In this document: positions 1 to 7,204 of the stretch, one piece after another | Layout of the letters: every line of letters starts with the position of its first letter | Position numbering within the stretch: position 1 is the stretch's first letter | DNA from: an uncultured Clostridia bacterium | Lineage (GTDB): Bacteria > Bacillota > Clostridia > Christensenellales > Aristaeellaceae | Reading direction: 5' to 3' | DNA length: 12,907 nucleotides | Assembly: GCA_946409855.1 (NCBI GenBank) | Contig: CAMJXZ010000056.1 | Coordinates: 1-12,907, forward strand | Translations under genes and position numbers: made by a program | Notes under the pieces: generated by a model | The model's input: only the letters and a program-made list of their open reading frames with translations | The model's database searches: none | Told to the model about the DNA's origin: nothing

Positions 1-960
1 GTGGATCACTACATAGAAGGTAAGGAACTTGAGGTGGACGCCGTCTGTGACGGAAGCGACGTTTTCGTGCCCGGCATAATGGAACTGGTGGAACGGACCG
101 GCATCCATTCCGGCGACTCCATCAGCGTCTATCCCGCTTTCTCCATCTCCGACCGGGTCAAGGGCATCATCCTGCAGTACGCCAAAAAGCTGGGGCTGGG
201 GATCGGCATCAAAGGCCTTTACAACATTCAGTTCATCGTGGACCGGCAGGAAAACGTCTACATCATCGAGGTGAACCCCCGTTCCTCCCGCACGGTGCCC
301 TTCCTGTCCAAGTCCACCGGCTACAGCCTGGCGGACATCGCCACCGAGGTCATCCTCGGCAAGACCCTCAAGGAGCAGGGCATTTTCTGCCTGTACCCGG
401 AGGAAAAGAAACGGTATTACGTGAAAGTCCCCGTCTTTTCCTTCAACAAGATCAAGGGCATGGACGTATACCTGAGCCCTGAAATGAAGTCCACCGGCGA
501 AGCGATCGGCTACGACGACAAACTGAACCGCGCGCTGTACAAGGCCCTGCAGGCCGCCGGGATGCGCCTGCAGAACTACGGCACGGTCTTTGCCACCCTG
601 GCCGACGACGACAAGGAAGAGGCGCTGCCGCTGATCCGCCGGTTCTATAACCTGGGCTTCAACATCCAGGCGACCGTCGGCACCGCGCGCTTCCTCAAGG
701 AGCACGGCATCCGCACGCACATCCTCAAAAAGATCAGCGAGGGCAGCGACGAGATCCCGGACGCCCTGCGGCAGGGACACATCGCCTATGTGATCAACAC
801 CCGCCGGATCGACTCGCCCGACCAGGCCAGCGACGGCATCGCTATCCGCCGGCTGGCGACGGACAACAACGTTTCCATCTTTACCTCGCTGGATACGGTG
901 CGGGTGCTCCTGGACGTGCTGGAGGAGACCACGCTGACCATTTCCACCATCGACGCGTGA
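1..960 (+). CDS. carB: Carbamoyl-phosphate synthase large subunit, C-terminal part (5' truncated)
   Basis: The 319 visible residues are the C-terminal end of the large subunit, which makes carbamoyl phosphate from bicarbonate, ammonia and two ATP for pyrimidine and arginine synthesis. The gene is open at the left edge. The first codon (GTG) is an internal Val in a segment matching the family's '(V)D-x-(Y/F)-x-EG-x-ELEVDA' region, so it is not a start. Residues 1-130 are the end of the second ATP-grasp domain, with HSGDS (36-40), NIQF (75-78) and the metal/ATP-binding IEVNPR (89-94). From about residue 194 comes the MGS-like allosteric domain. ATVGTA (224-229), LKK (242-244) and VINT (264-267) match positions that bind UMP in the E. 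coli enzyme, so feedback inhibition by UMP is likely. It is followed after 13 bases by pyrK, placing it in the pyrimidine operon. The identity is very secure; carA is expected upstream. Confidence 0.97.
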   Translation: MDHYIEGKELEVDAVCDGSDVFVPGIMELVERTGIHSGDSISVYPAFSISDRVKGIILQYAKKLGLGIGIKGLYNIQFIVDRQENVYIIEVNPRSSRTVPFLSKSTGYSLADIATEVILGKTLKEQGIFCLYPEEKKRYYVKVPVFSFNKIKGMDVYLSPEMKSTGEAIGYDDKLNRALYKALQAAGMRLQNYGTVFATLADDDKEEALPLIRRFYNLGFNIQATVGTARFLKEHGIRTHILKKISEGSDEIPDALRQGHIAYVINTRRIDSPDQASDGIAIRRLATDNNVSIFTSLDTVRVLLDVLEETTLTISTIDA

Positions 961-973
961 CGGGAAAGAACAG

Positions 974-1708
974 ATGAAGCAGAGCCGATTTGAAATCACG
1001 GAGAACGTCCCGCTGACCGGATCCGTATACCGGATGCGCATCGCCGGGGATACCGGGGACGTCGCCCGGCCGGGGCAGTTCGTCAGCCTCCGGCTTTCGG
1101 GGTATTACCTGCGCCGGCCCATCTCGGTGTGCGACCGGGAGGGAGACTGCCTGACCCTGATCTACAAGACCGTGGGCGCGGGCACAAGGGCCATGAGCGG
1201 CATGAAGCCGGGGGAGACGCTGGACGTGCTGACCGGCCTCGGCAACGGCTACGATCTTTCTGAAAGCGGGGACGCGCCGCTGCTGCTGGGCGGCGGCGTG
1301 GGCGTGCCGCCCCTGTACTGGCTGGGCAAAGAACTGGTCCGTCAGGGCCGCCGGGTGACCGCGGTGCTGGGCTTCAATACCCGGGCGGAGGTCTTTTACG
1401 AAGAGGAATTCCGGGCCCTGGGCTGCCGGGTGACCGTCGCCACCGCGGACGGGAGCTATGGCCGGAAGGGGTTTGTGACCGACGCGCTGCCCGCGGATTA
1501 TTCCTATGTGTATACCTGCGGGCCCATGCCGATGCTCCGGGCCGTCTGGCGGGCGACGAAGCCCTCCGGCCAGTACAGCTTTGAGGAACGGATGGGCTGC
1601 GGCTTCGGGGCTTGCATGGGCTGCACCTGCAAAACCGCGGGCGGCCCGAAGCGGCTGTGCCGGGAAGGACCGGTGCTGCGGAAGGAGGAGATCCTGTGGG
1701 ACGACTGA
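974..1708 (+). CDS. pyrK: Dihydroorotate dehydrogenase B, electron transfer subunit
   Basis: PyrK is the FAD and [2Fe-2S] subunit that passes electrons from the FMN-containing PyrD subunit to NAD+ in class 1B dihydroorotate dehydrogenase, a cytoplasmic PyrK2-PyrD2 complex. The 244 residues are close to family length. Residues 1-95 form the FAD-binding barrel, with the RRPIS motif at 47-51. The NAD-binding Rossmann part begins at LLLGGGVGVPP (103-113). The iron-sulphur cluster ligands are C209, C214, C217 and C229 (CX4CX2CX11C). The final cysteine is followed by REGP where many family members have DGP, a minor variation. The ATG at 974 has only a weak purine-rich stretch (GGGAAAG) upstream, so translation may be coupled to carB, which ends 13 bases before. 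Its 3' end overlaps the pyrD start, typical of the stoichiometric pair. Confidence 0.96.
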   Translation: MKQSRFEITENVPLTGSVYRMRIAGDTGDVARPGQFVSLRLSGYYLRRPISVCDREGDCLTLIYKTVGAGTRAMSGMKPGETLDVLTGLGNGYDLSESGDAPLLLGGGVGVPPLYWLGKELVRQGRRVTAVLGFNTRAEVFYEEEFRALGCRVTVATADGSYGRKGFVTDALPADYSYVYTCGPMPMLRAVWRATKPSGQYSFEERMGCGFGACMGCTCKTAGGPKRLCREGPVLRKEEILWDD

Positions 1709-2607
1709 ATGTGACCCTCTGCGGCCTGCCGCTGGACAACCCGGTGATCCCGGCCTCCGGCACCTTCGGCTACGGGTATGAGTTCGCCGGGCTGTACGAT
1801 ATCAACGTGCTGGGCACCTTTTCCTTTAAGGGGACGACCCGTCAGGCGCGCTTTGGCAACCCCACGCCCCGCATCGCCGAATGCACCGCGGGCATGATCA
1901 ACGCGGTGGGCCTGCAGAACCCCGGGGTGGAAAAGGTGATCAGCGAGGAGCTGCCGAGGCTCAAAGCCTGTTTCCATAAGCCGGTGATGGCGAATGTCTC
2001 CGGTTTTTCCGTGGAGGATTACGCCTACACCTGCGCGCTGCTGGACAAAGAGCCGCAGGTGGGCTGGCTGGAGGTCAACGTCAGCTGCCCGAACGTGCAC
2101 GGCGGCGGCATGTCCTTCGGGACGGAACCCCGCGCCGCGGCGGAGGTGACGAAGGCGGTCAAAGCCGTCGCCAGTAAACCGGTCATCGTCAAGCTGTCGC
2201 CCAACGTGACGGACATCGTCCTGATCGCGCGGGCCTGCGAGGACGCCGGGGCGGACGGCATCAGCCTGATCAACACCCTGCTGGGCATGCGGATCGATCT
2301 CAAAACCAAACGGCCCGTCATCGCCAATACCATGGGCGGCTTTTCGGGGCCGGCGATCTTCCCGGTCGCGCTCAGGATGGTGTACCAGGTATCAAAGGCC
2401 GTCCGAATCCCCGTGGTGGGCATGGGCGGCGTGCGCAGCGCGGAGGACGTGATCGAAATGATGCTCGCCGGCGCGTCGGCGGTTCAAATCGGGGCGGAGA
2501 ACCTGGTGAATCCCTTTGCCTGCCGGGACATCATCGCCGCCTTGCCCCAGGTTATGGACGCTTACGGAATCAATACATTGCAGGACATCATCGGAGGTGC
2601 GCACTGA
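1696..2607 (+). CDS. pyrD: Dihydroorotate dehydrogenase B (NAD+), catalytic subunit
   Basis: This is the FMN-containing catalytic subunit of class 1B dihydroorotate dehydrogenase, oxidising dihydroorotate to orotate with electrons leaving through PyrK. I chose the GTG at 1696, giving 303 residues beginning MGRLNVTLCG. It is preceded by AAGGAGGAG (1682-1690) at a 5-base spacing, and the mature-type N-terminus follows directly. An in-frame ATG at 1612 would add 28 residues that lie inside the pyrK iron-sulphur coding region and resemble nothing in the family. The start therefore overlaps pyrK by 13 bases. Visible motifs are PASGTFGYG near the N-terminus, AVGLQNPG, the catalytic cysteine in NVSCPN (C131), VKLSPNV, and the FMN-phosphate-binding segments GMGGV and GASAVQIG. 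The cysteine, rather than serine, as catalytic base fits class 1. The gene ends in TGATG, sharing one base with pyrF. Confidence 0.96.
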   Translation: MGRLNVTLCGLPLDNPVIPASGTFGYGYEFAGLYDINVLGTFSFKGTTRQARFGNPTPRIAECTAGMINAVGLQNPGVEKVISEELPRLKACFHKPVMANVSGFSVEDYAYTCALLDKEPQVGWLEVNVSCPNVHGGGMSFGTEPRAAAEVTKAVKAVASKPVIVKLSPNVTDIVLIARACEDAGADGISLINTLLGMRIDLKTKRPVIANTMGGFSGPAIFPVALRMVYQVSKAVRIPVVGMGGVRSAEDVIEMMLAGASAVQIGAENLVNPFACRDIIAALPQVMDAYGINTLQDIIGGAH

Positions 2608-3305
2608 TGGGAAAAGACGTGATCATTGCCTGTGACTTTGCGGACGCGGAAACCACGTACGCTTTTCTTTCCCGCTTTACGGGGAAAAAGCCGTTTGTGA
2701 AAATCGGCATGGAGCTGTTCTACGCCGAGGGCCCGGCCATTGTCCGGGAAATCAAGCGGCGGGGCCACAGGATCTTCCTGGACTTAAAGCTCCACGATAT
2801 CCCCAACACCGTCCGAAAGGCCATGGCGGTATTATCCCGGCTGGACGTGGATATCTGCAACCTGCACGCCGCCGGCACAACGCGCATGATGGAGGCCGCG
2901 CTGGAGGGGCTGACCCGCCCCGACGGGAGCCGGCCGCTTCTGATCGCCGTTACGCAGCTGACCTCCACCGACCAGGAAAGCATGGAGCGGGATCTGCTGA
3001 TCCGGGCGCCCATCGACGAGGTGGTCATGCATTACGCCGAAAACGCCCGGAAGGCCGGGCTGGACGGGGTGGTCTGCTCCCCGCTGGAAGCGGGCAAGGT
3101 GCATGACCGCTGCGGCGCGTCCTTCCTGACGGTGACCCCGGGCATCCGCTTCGCGGACGGGGACACGGGGGATCAGAAGCGCGTCACCACCCCGGCGCTG
3201 GCGGCGTCGCTGGGGTCCGACTATATCGTGGTCGGTCGCCCGATCACCGCCGCCGTGGACCCGGCCGCCGCCTACGAGCGGTGCGTCCGGGAATTCGTGA
3301 AGTGA
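2607..3305 (+). CDS. pyrF: Orotidine-5'-phosphate decarboxylase
   Basis: PyrF decarboxylates OMP to UMP, the last step of the de novo pathway, in the cytoplasm. The 232 residues are normal for the short bacterial (B. subtilis-like) subgroup. The fold and active site are recognisable: IACDFAD at 7-13 (Asp10), VKIGMEL at 31-37 (Lys32), and the signature DLKLHDIPNT at 59-68 containing the catalytic Asp59-Lys61-Asp64 array. VTPGIR and DYIVVGRPIT further on bind the phosphate. The ATG at 2607 overlaps the pyrD stop codon by one base and has GGAGG at 2593-2597, an 8- to 9-base spacing, so both an independent ribosome site and coupling to pyrD are possible. There is nothing unusual about this copy. 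Confidence 0.97.
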   Translation: MGKDVIIACDFADAETTYAFLSRFTGKKPFVKIGMELFYAEGPAIVREIKRRGHRIFLDLKLHDIPNTVRKAMAVLSRLDVDICNLHAAGTTRMMEAALEGLTRPDGSRPLLIAVTQLTSTDQESMERDLLIRAPIDEVVMHYAENARKAGLDGVVCSPLEAGKVHDRCGASFLTVTPGIRFADGDTGDQKRVTTPALAASLGSDYIVVGRPITAAVDPAAAYERCVREFVK

Positions 3306-3321
3306 CAAGGAGGAACAGCCT

Positions 3322-3969
3322 GTGAACATCGCCGAAACCATCGCCCATGACCTGCTGAGCATCCACGCCGTGTTTTTCCGCCCGGACGAGCCGTTCACCT
3401 GGGCCAGCGGCATCAAAAGCCCCGTCTACTGCGACAACCGCCTGACGCTGACCGCACCGGAGGTGCGCGGCCATGTGGAAAACGGCCTGGCGCAGGTGAT
3501 CCGGGAAAACTATCCGGACGTCCAGGTGCTGATGGGTACCTCGACCGCCGGTATCGCCCACGCTGCCATCACCGGGCACCTGATGAACCTGCCCATGGGC
3601 TATGTCCGTTCCGGCGCCAAGGACCACGGCCGGCAGAACCAGATCGAGGGCCGGCTGGACGCCGGGCAGAAGGTCGTCGTGGTGGAGGACCTGATCTCCA
3701 CCGGCGGCAGCGTGATCGAGGTGGTCAACGTGCTCAGGGAAGCCGGCGCCGAGGTGCTGGGCATCGCTTCGATCTTCACCTACGGCATGCGCAGGGGGCT
3801 GGAGCGTCTGGCCCAGGCGCAGGTCAAAAACGTTTCCCTGACCGATTTTGACGTGATCGCCCGGGTGGCCGCCGAGGAAGGCTACATCCGGCCCGAGGAT
3901 ATCCGGCGCCTGATCGCGTTCCGCGACAACCCCTCCGACGAAAGCTGGATCACCCGGCAGAATGGATGA
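3322..3969 (+). CDS. pyrE: Orotate phosphoribosyltransferase
   Basis: PyrE joins orotate to PRPP to form OMP, supplying PyrF. The 215 residues match the usual length. The PRPP-binding loop is VVVVEDLISTGGS (118-130), with the adjacent acidic pair and small residues of type I phosphoribosyltransferases. The mobile catalytic loop is recognisable around residues 94-110 (YVRSGAKDHG followed by IEG). The N-terminal FTWASGIKSPVYCDNR segment is the orotate-side hood motif. The GTG start at 3322 has a strong AAGGAGGA (3307-3314) with a 7-base spacing. It lies only 16 bases after pyrF and overlaps pyrB by four bases (ATGA), which supports a single transcript. Confidence 0.97.
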   Translation: MNIAETIAHDLLSIHAVFFRPDEPFTWASGIKSPVYCDNRLTLTAPEVRGHVENGLAQVIRENYPDVQVLMGTSTAGIAHAAITGHLMNLPMGYVRSGAKDHGRQNQIEGRLDAGQKVVVVEDLISTGGSVIEVVNVLREAGAEVLGIASIFTYGMRRGLERLAQAQVKNVSLTDFDVIARVAAEEGYIRPEDIRRLIAFRDNPSDESWITRQNG

Positions 3970-5048
3970 GTGATATGATGAGAAGCCTGATTGATATACT
4001 GGATCTGTCCCCCCGGGAAATCGATGAACTGATCGCCACCGCCACCGATATCATTGAAAACCCGTCAGCCTACAGCCGCAAGTGCGAGGGAAAGAAGCTG
4101 GCGACCCTGTTTTTTGAGCCATCCACCCGCACCCGCCTAAGCTTTGAGGCCGCCATGTACGAGCTGGGGGGACACGTGCTGTCCGTGACCACCACCGACG
4201 GCTCCTCCGTCGCCAAGGGGGAAAGCATCGCGGATACCGTGCGCACCGTTTCCTGCTACGCCGATATCATCGCCCTGCGGCACCCGCAGGAGGGGGCCGC
4301 GCTGGTCGCCGCCCAGAGCGTGCCGGTGCCGGTCATCAACGCCGGGGACGGCGGCCACTGCCACCCTACCCAGACCCTGGCGGACCTTCTGACCATCCAC
4401 CGGGAAAAGGGCACGTTTGAAAACCTGACCGTCGGGGTCTGCGGCGACCTGCGCTACGGGCGGACCGTGCACAGCCTGATCGGCGCGCTGAGCCGCTACG
4501 CCGGGATCCGGTTTGTGATGATCTCCCCCCGGGAGCTCAGAATCCCCGGGTACGTGACGGCGTCCCTCCAGGAAAACCACATTCCCTATACCGAGACCCT
4601 TTCCCTGGAGGAAGCCATCCCCGACCTGGACATCCTGTACATGACCCGCATCCAGCGGGAGCGGTTCGACGACCCGGTGCTTTACGAGGCGCTCAAGGAC
4701 AGCTATATCCTGACCAAGGACAAGATGGCCCTGGCGAAGGAGGATATGTGCGTGATGCATCCCCTGCCCCGGGTCAACGAGATCAGCGTCGCTATTGACA
4801 ACGATCCGCGCGCGTGTTATTTTAAACAGGTGCGCAACGGCAAATACATGCGCATGGCGCTGATCCTGAAGCTGATGCGGGAACCGTTCTCCCCGAAGGA
4901 GCCCAGGACGCTGTACCACCATCTGCGCTGCAATAACCCGCGCTGCGTATCCCGCACGGAACAGGAGCTGGAGCCTTCCTTCATCCTGACCGGCCCCAAG
5001 GACGCGCCGGTGTACCGCTGCTATTACTGCGAGCACAAAGCCCGGTAA
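3966..5048 (+). CDS. pyrB: Aspartate carbamoyltransferase with C-terminal PyrI-like zinc domain
   Basis: The enzyme condenses carbamoyl phosphate with aspartate to give carbamoyl aspartate, the committed pyrimidine step. Residues 1-305 are a normal catalytic chain: carbamoyl-phosphate loop STRTR (53-57), SVAKGES with Lys84, HPTQTL (133-138), MTRIQRERF (226-234) and MHPLPR (264-269). The chain then continues about 55 residues past the usual end. This tail has C322-X4-C327-X24-C352-X2-C355 with CNNPRCVS and CYYCE, closely resembling the zinc domain of the E. coli regulatory chain PyrI (CX4CX23CX2C, CPNSNCIS, CKYCE). The roughly 100-residue PyrI nucleotide-binding domain is absent, and no pyrI gene lies nearby. 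I infer that the zinc domain stabilises the catalytic assembly without allosteric control. The start overlaps the pyrE stop (ATGA). No strong ribosome site is visible, so translation is probably coupled; ATGs at 3975 and 3978 are possible alternatives. Confidence 0.95.
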   Translation: MSDMMRSLIDILDLSPREIDELIATATDIIENPSAYSRKCEGKKLATLFFEPSTRTRLSFEAAMYELGGHVLSVTTTDGSSVAKGESIADTVRTVSCYADIIALRHPQEGAALVAAQSVPVPVINAGDGGHCHPTQTLADLLTIHREKGTFENLTVGVCGDLRYGRTVHSLIGALSRYAGIRFVMISPRELRIPGYVTASLQENHIPYTETLSLEEAIPDLDILYMTRIQRERFDDPVLYEALKDSYILTKDKMALAKEDMCVMHPLPRVNEISVAIDNDPRACYFKQVRNGKYMRMALILKLMREPFSPKEPRTLYHHLRCNNPRCVSRTEQELEPSFILTGPKDAPVYRCYYCEHKAR

Positions 5049-5104
5049 AACGCAGCACGGTGACAACAAAAAACCGCCCGGAGGCGGGGAAAGGAACATG
5101 ACTT

Positions 5105-5914
5105 ATGAAATGTCCCAAATGTCAGAGAGAAAATGAAAGCACGGCGAAAGTGTGCGCGTACTGCGGCGCCCCGCTGCAAAACGACGCGGTGGCCGCCAAC
5201 GGCGAAAAGGCGCTGGCGGGCGCCGTGGTCCTGGGCAAGGAAGCCCGCGAGAAAAGGCTCAAAGAAGCGGTGGATCCCTCCGCGATCATCTCGGTCAAGA
5301 TGTACAACGGCCTGATCGGCGGCGTGCTTCTGTGGGGCTTGCTGATCAACTACCTCCTCTGCTGGAAGGTCGAGAGCTATAAAACGTGGTTTCCGAATAT
5401 GAGCCCCGTCGCGTTCCTGATCGGCTACGCGGTGGTCGCGTTCATCGGCATCTTTATCACTACCCAGGCGAAAACCCCGGCGGTCAGCTTCCTTGGCTTC
5501 AACCTGGTGGTGCTTCCCTTCGGCCTCGTCATATCCACCATCGTGTGGAACTACGGCGGCATCGAAAGCACGGTGGTCGCCCAGGCCTTCCTGTATACCC
5601 TGCTGATCTGCGCCGCGATCCTGGCCACGGCGATCGTCTTCCCCAGCGCCTTTTCCAAGCTGGGCGGCATGCTGGGCGCCGTGCTGTTCGGGCTGATCCT
5701 GTGCGAGGTCGTGCTGATGATCTTCCGGGTCCGGCAGCAGTGGACCAGCTGGATCGCCGCCGTCGTGTTCAGTCTGTACCTGGGCTACGACATTTACCGT
5801 TCCCAGCAGTTCCCCAAGACGGTCAAAAACGCCATCGCCTCCGCGATGGATATCTACCTGGACATCGCCAACCTGTTTATCCGCCTGCTGCGGATCCTCG
5901 GCAAGAAGGATTGA
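5105..5914 (+). CDS. Zinc-ribbon Bax inhibitor-1 (BI-1/YetJ)-like membrane protein
   Basis: This 269-residue protein starts with a small zinc ribbon, C3-X2-C6-X10-C17-X2-C20. A charged linker follows (about residues 43-60), then six or seven hydrophobic segments at roughly 69-87, 101-119, 129-147, 157-179, 186-207, 212-228 and a weaker one near 244-265. The C-terminus (YLGYDIYRSQ, later YLDIANLFIRLLRILG) resembles the BI-1/YetJ family hallmark. Asp229 and Asp253 are 24 residues apart, the same spacing as the two pH-sensing aspartates of B. subtilis YetJ (Asp171/Asp195), a calcium-leak channel. A role in membrane ion leak is inferred from family only. The zinc ribbon is not part of the basic BI-1 fold. 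The ATG at 5105 has GGAAAGGAA upstream. The gene lies 56 bases after pyrB with no terminator between, so it is probably the last gene of the pyr transcript, although no direct link with pyrimidines is known to me. Confidence 0.85.
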   Translation: MKCPKCQRENESTAKVCAYCGAPLQNDAVAANGEKALAGAVVLGKEAREKRLKEAVDPSAIISVKMYNGLIGGVLLWGLLINYLLCWKVESYKTWFPNMSPVAFLIGYAVVAFIGIFITTQAKTPAVSFLGFNLVVLPFGLVISTIVWNYGGIESTVVAQAFLYTLLICAAILATAIVFPSAFSKLGGMLGAVLFGLILCEVVLMIFRVRQQWTSWIAAVVFSLYLGYDIYRSQQFPKTVKNAIASAMDIYLDIANLFIRLLRILGKKD

Positions 5915-5947
5915 CCCTTCCCGGCTGATAAAAGCAGAATATAAAAC

Positions 5948-5991
5948 TTCCGGATGCTGCCCGGTCTTTCAGGCGGCATCCGGAGTTTTTT
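5948..5991 (+). terminator. Intrinsic terminator, probably bidirectional, between convergent genes
   Basis: A stem of about 12-14 base pairs (5948-5961 with 5972-5985, including CCGGATGC/GCATCCGG) closes a 10-base loop and is followed on the plus strand by six T residues (5986-5991). On the minus strand the stem is followed by AAGTTTTATA, giving a shorter U-run. It lies 34 bases after the membrane-protein gene and about 65 bases past the end of the minus-strand esterase gene, so it can end both converging transcripts. The rest of 5915-6050 shows no other feature. Confidence 0.88.
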
Positions 5992-6050
5992 ATGGGTGGA
6001 TATGGTGGTTCGTTCCGTGCCGGGGCCATGACGCGCCCCGTGAGGGTTCT

Positions 6051-7178
6051 TTAGCGCAGGGAAGATATCAGCTTGATCAGCAGTTCGGCGGCCTTCTGCT
6101 GGGTGGCTTCGGTGGGGTGCCAGTCCGCCACGTAGCCGGTGGAGCCGTCCTGCGCCCAGAACCTGAGGGTCCGGAGGTTGGTGTCCCCGGTTTCCCGGGT
6201 GTACCGCCGTACGGCTTCCTCTACGCAGGGGAACAGCCCGTCGCCCATGACGCCGAAGGAGGCGATGATGCAGGCGTCCGGGTTGTTTTTCCGCACCATT
6301 TTCAGGAATTCCGCGTAAGCCGCCGTGAATTCCTCTTTCCTTTCCGCGGATTCTTTGATGTAGCTCGCGTCATTGGTGCCCAGGTTGATCACCACGAAAT
6401 CCGGCCGGAAGGAGGCAAAATCCCAGGGCCGGCTGAGGTCGAGGACGGAGGCGGCGCTGCCGTAGTTTTTCCCCAGCTTTTCGTACACCGGAGGAACGAG
6501 CTGGCCGGGCACCCGGTTCCCGTCCCCGGAATAGCCGGAGACGATGCCGTGCCCGCTGTAGGACACCAGGCTGTAGTCGGCGTCCAGGGCGGCCGCCGTC
6601 TTGTACGCGAAGGCGCGCGTGGCGTCCTCGGTGCCGGTGACGAAATGATGGTCCCGGTTTTCATCGTCGATGCCGTACCCGCAGGTGATGGAATCCCCGA
6701 TGAATTCGATCCGGAGCTGCTTTGGCGGCAGGGGCTCGATGGGGCCTTCGGAAACGACGTCGATCTGCCGGATGCCGAAGACGGAATTCGCCGCCTCGGA
6801 CAGCTTGATCACCGCGATCTCCACGGTCTGCGCCGTATCGCTTTCAAAGAGGACCAGGGTCTCTTCCTTTTTGCTGACCAGCCTGTCCATGGTACGCTGC
6901 CCGTTCACGTACACGGCGAACCGGGCGCGGGAGGCTTCCTCGCCGGCGGCGGAGCCGTCTCCCTGAAGCGTGACGGCGGCCCGTGTGCCGGTCATGCGGA
7001 ATTCGATTTTGCTGGCGGAATGGATCAGCCACCGGACCCCGCCGCTCACGGCGGTACGGCCGGTCAGCTTCACATACGGTTCCGACGCGGGGAAGCTTTG
7101 CGCTTTCATCGGTTCTCCTTTTGCCGTCCGGCAGAAAAGCAGCGGCAGGGCCAGCAGGAGCAATGCGGCGATCTTCAT
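6051..7178 (-). CDS. Secreted two-domain SGNH esterase, CE2-like
   Basis: I chose the ATG at 7178 (375 residues) because GGAGG lies 8 bases before it; a TTG six bases further out directly abuts that site. The N-terminus has a Lys followed by a long hydrophobic stretch, a Sec signal peptide probably cut near AKG (19-21). A cysteine at 16 is preceded by LLF and is a poor lipobox. Residues about 30-145 look like the beta-sandwich domain of carbohydrate esterase family 2. The SGNH hydrolase domain follows: GDSITCGYG with nucleophile Ser163, a Gly near SYSGHG (207-212), GTND (267-270), and DWHP with Asp352 and His354. CE2 enzymes remove acetyl groups from xylan, glucomannan or other glycans outside the membrane. 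The substrate here cannot be read from sequence. It lies 26 bases downstream of the epimerase gene and is probably in the same operon. Confidence 0.87.
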   Translation of the reverse strand: MKIAALLLLALPLLFCRTAKGEPMKAQSFPASEPYVKLTGRTAVSGGVRWLIHSASKIEFRMTGTRAAVTLQGDGSAAGEEASRARFAVYVNGQRTMDRLVSKKEETLVLFESDTAQTVEIAVIKLSEAANSVFGIRQIDVVSEGPIEPLPPKQLRIEFIGDSITCGYGIDDENRDHHFVTGTEDATRAFAYKTAAALDADYSLVSYSGHGIVSGYSGDGNRVPGQLVPPVYEKLGKNYGSAASVLDLSRPWDFASFRPDFVVINLGTNDASYIKESAERKEEFTAAYAEFLKMVRKNNPDACIIASFGVMGDGLFPCVEEAVRRYTRETGDTNLRTLRFWAQDGSTGYVADWHPTEATQQKAAELLIKLISSLR

Positions 7179-7204
7179 GTTCAATCCCTCCGAATTTTTT
7201 TATG

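Noticed and set aside
1612..1695. An earlier ATG start for pyrD adding 28 residues
   Set aside because: The extra residues fall inside the iron-sulphur region of pyrK and match nothing in PyrD; the GTG at 1696 has a strong, well-spaced ribosome site.
5074..5087. A small hairpin (CCGCC/GGCGG) between pyrB and the membrane-protein gene as a terminator
   Set aside because: Only five pairs and no T-run; it overlaps the region leading into the next ribosome site, so read-through is expected.
4137..5099. A 320-codon minus-strand open frame opposite pyrB
   Set aside because: Antisense of a clearly coding, well-conserved gene; no domain or ribosome site.
7131..7178. A lipoprotein signal for the CE2-like esterase based on Cys16
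   Set aside because: The residue before the cysteine is Phe and the preceding residues do not fit a lipobox; an ordinary Sec signal peptide fits better.
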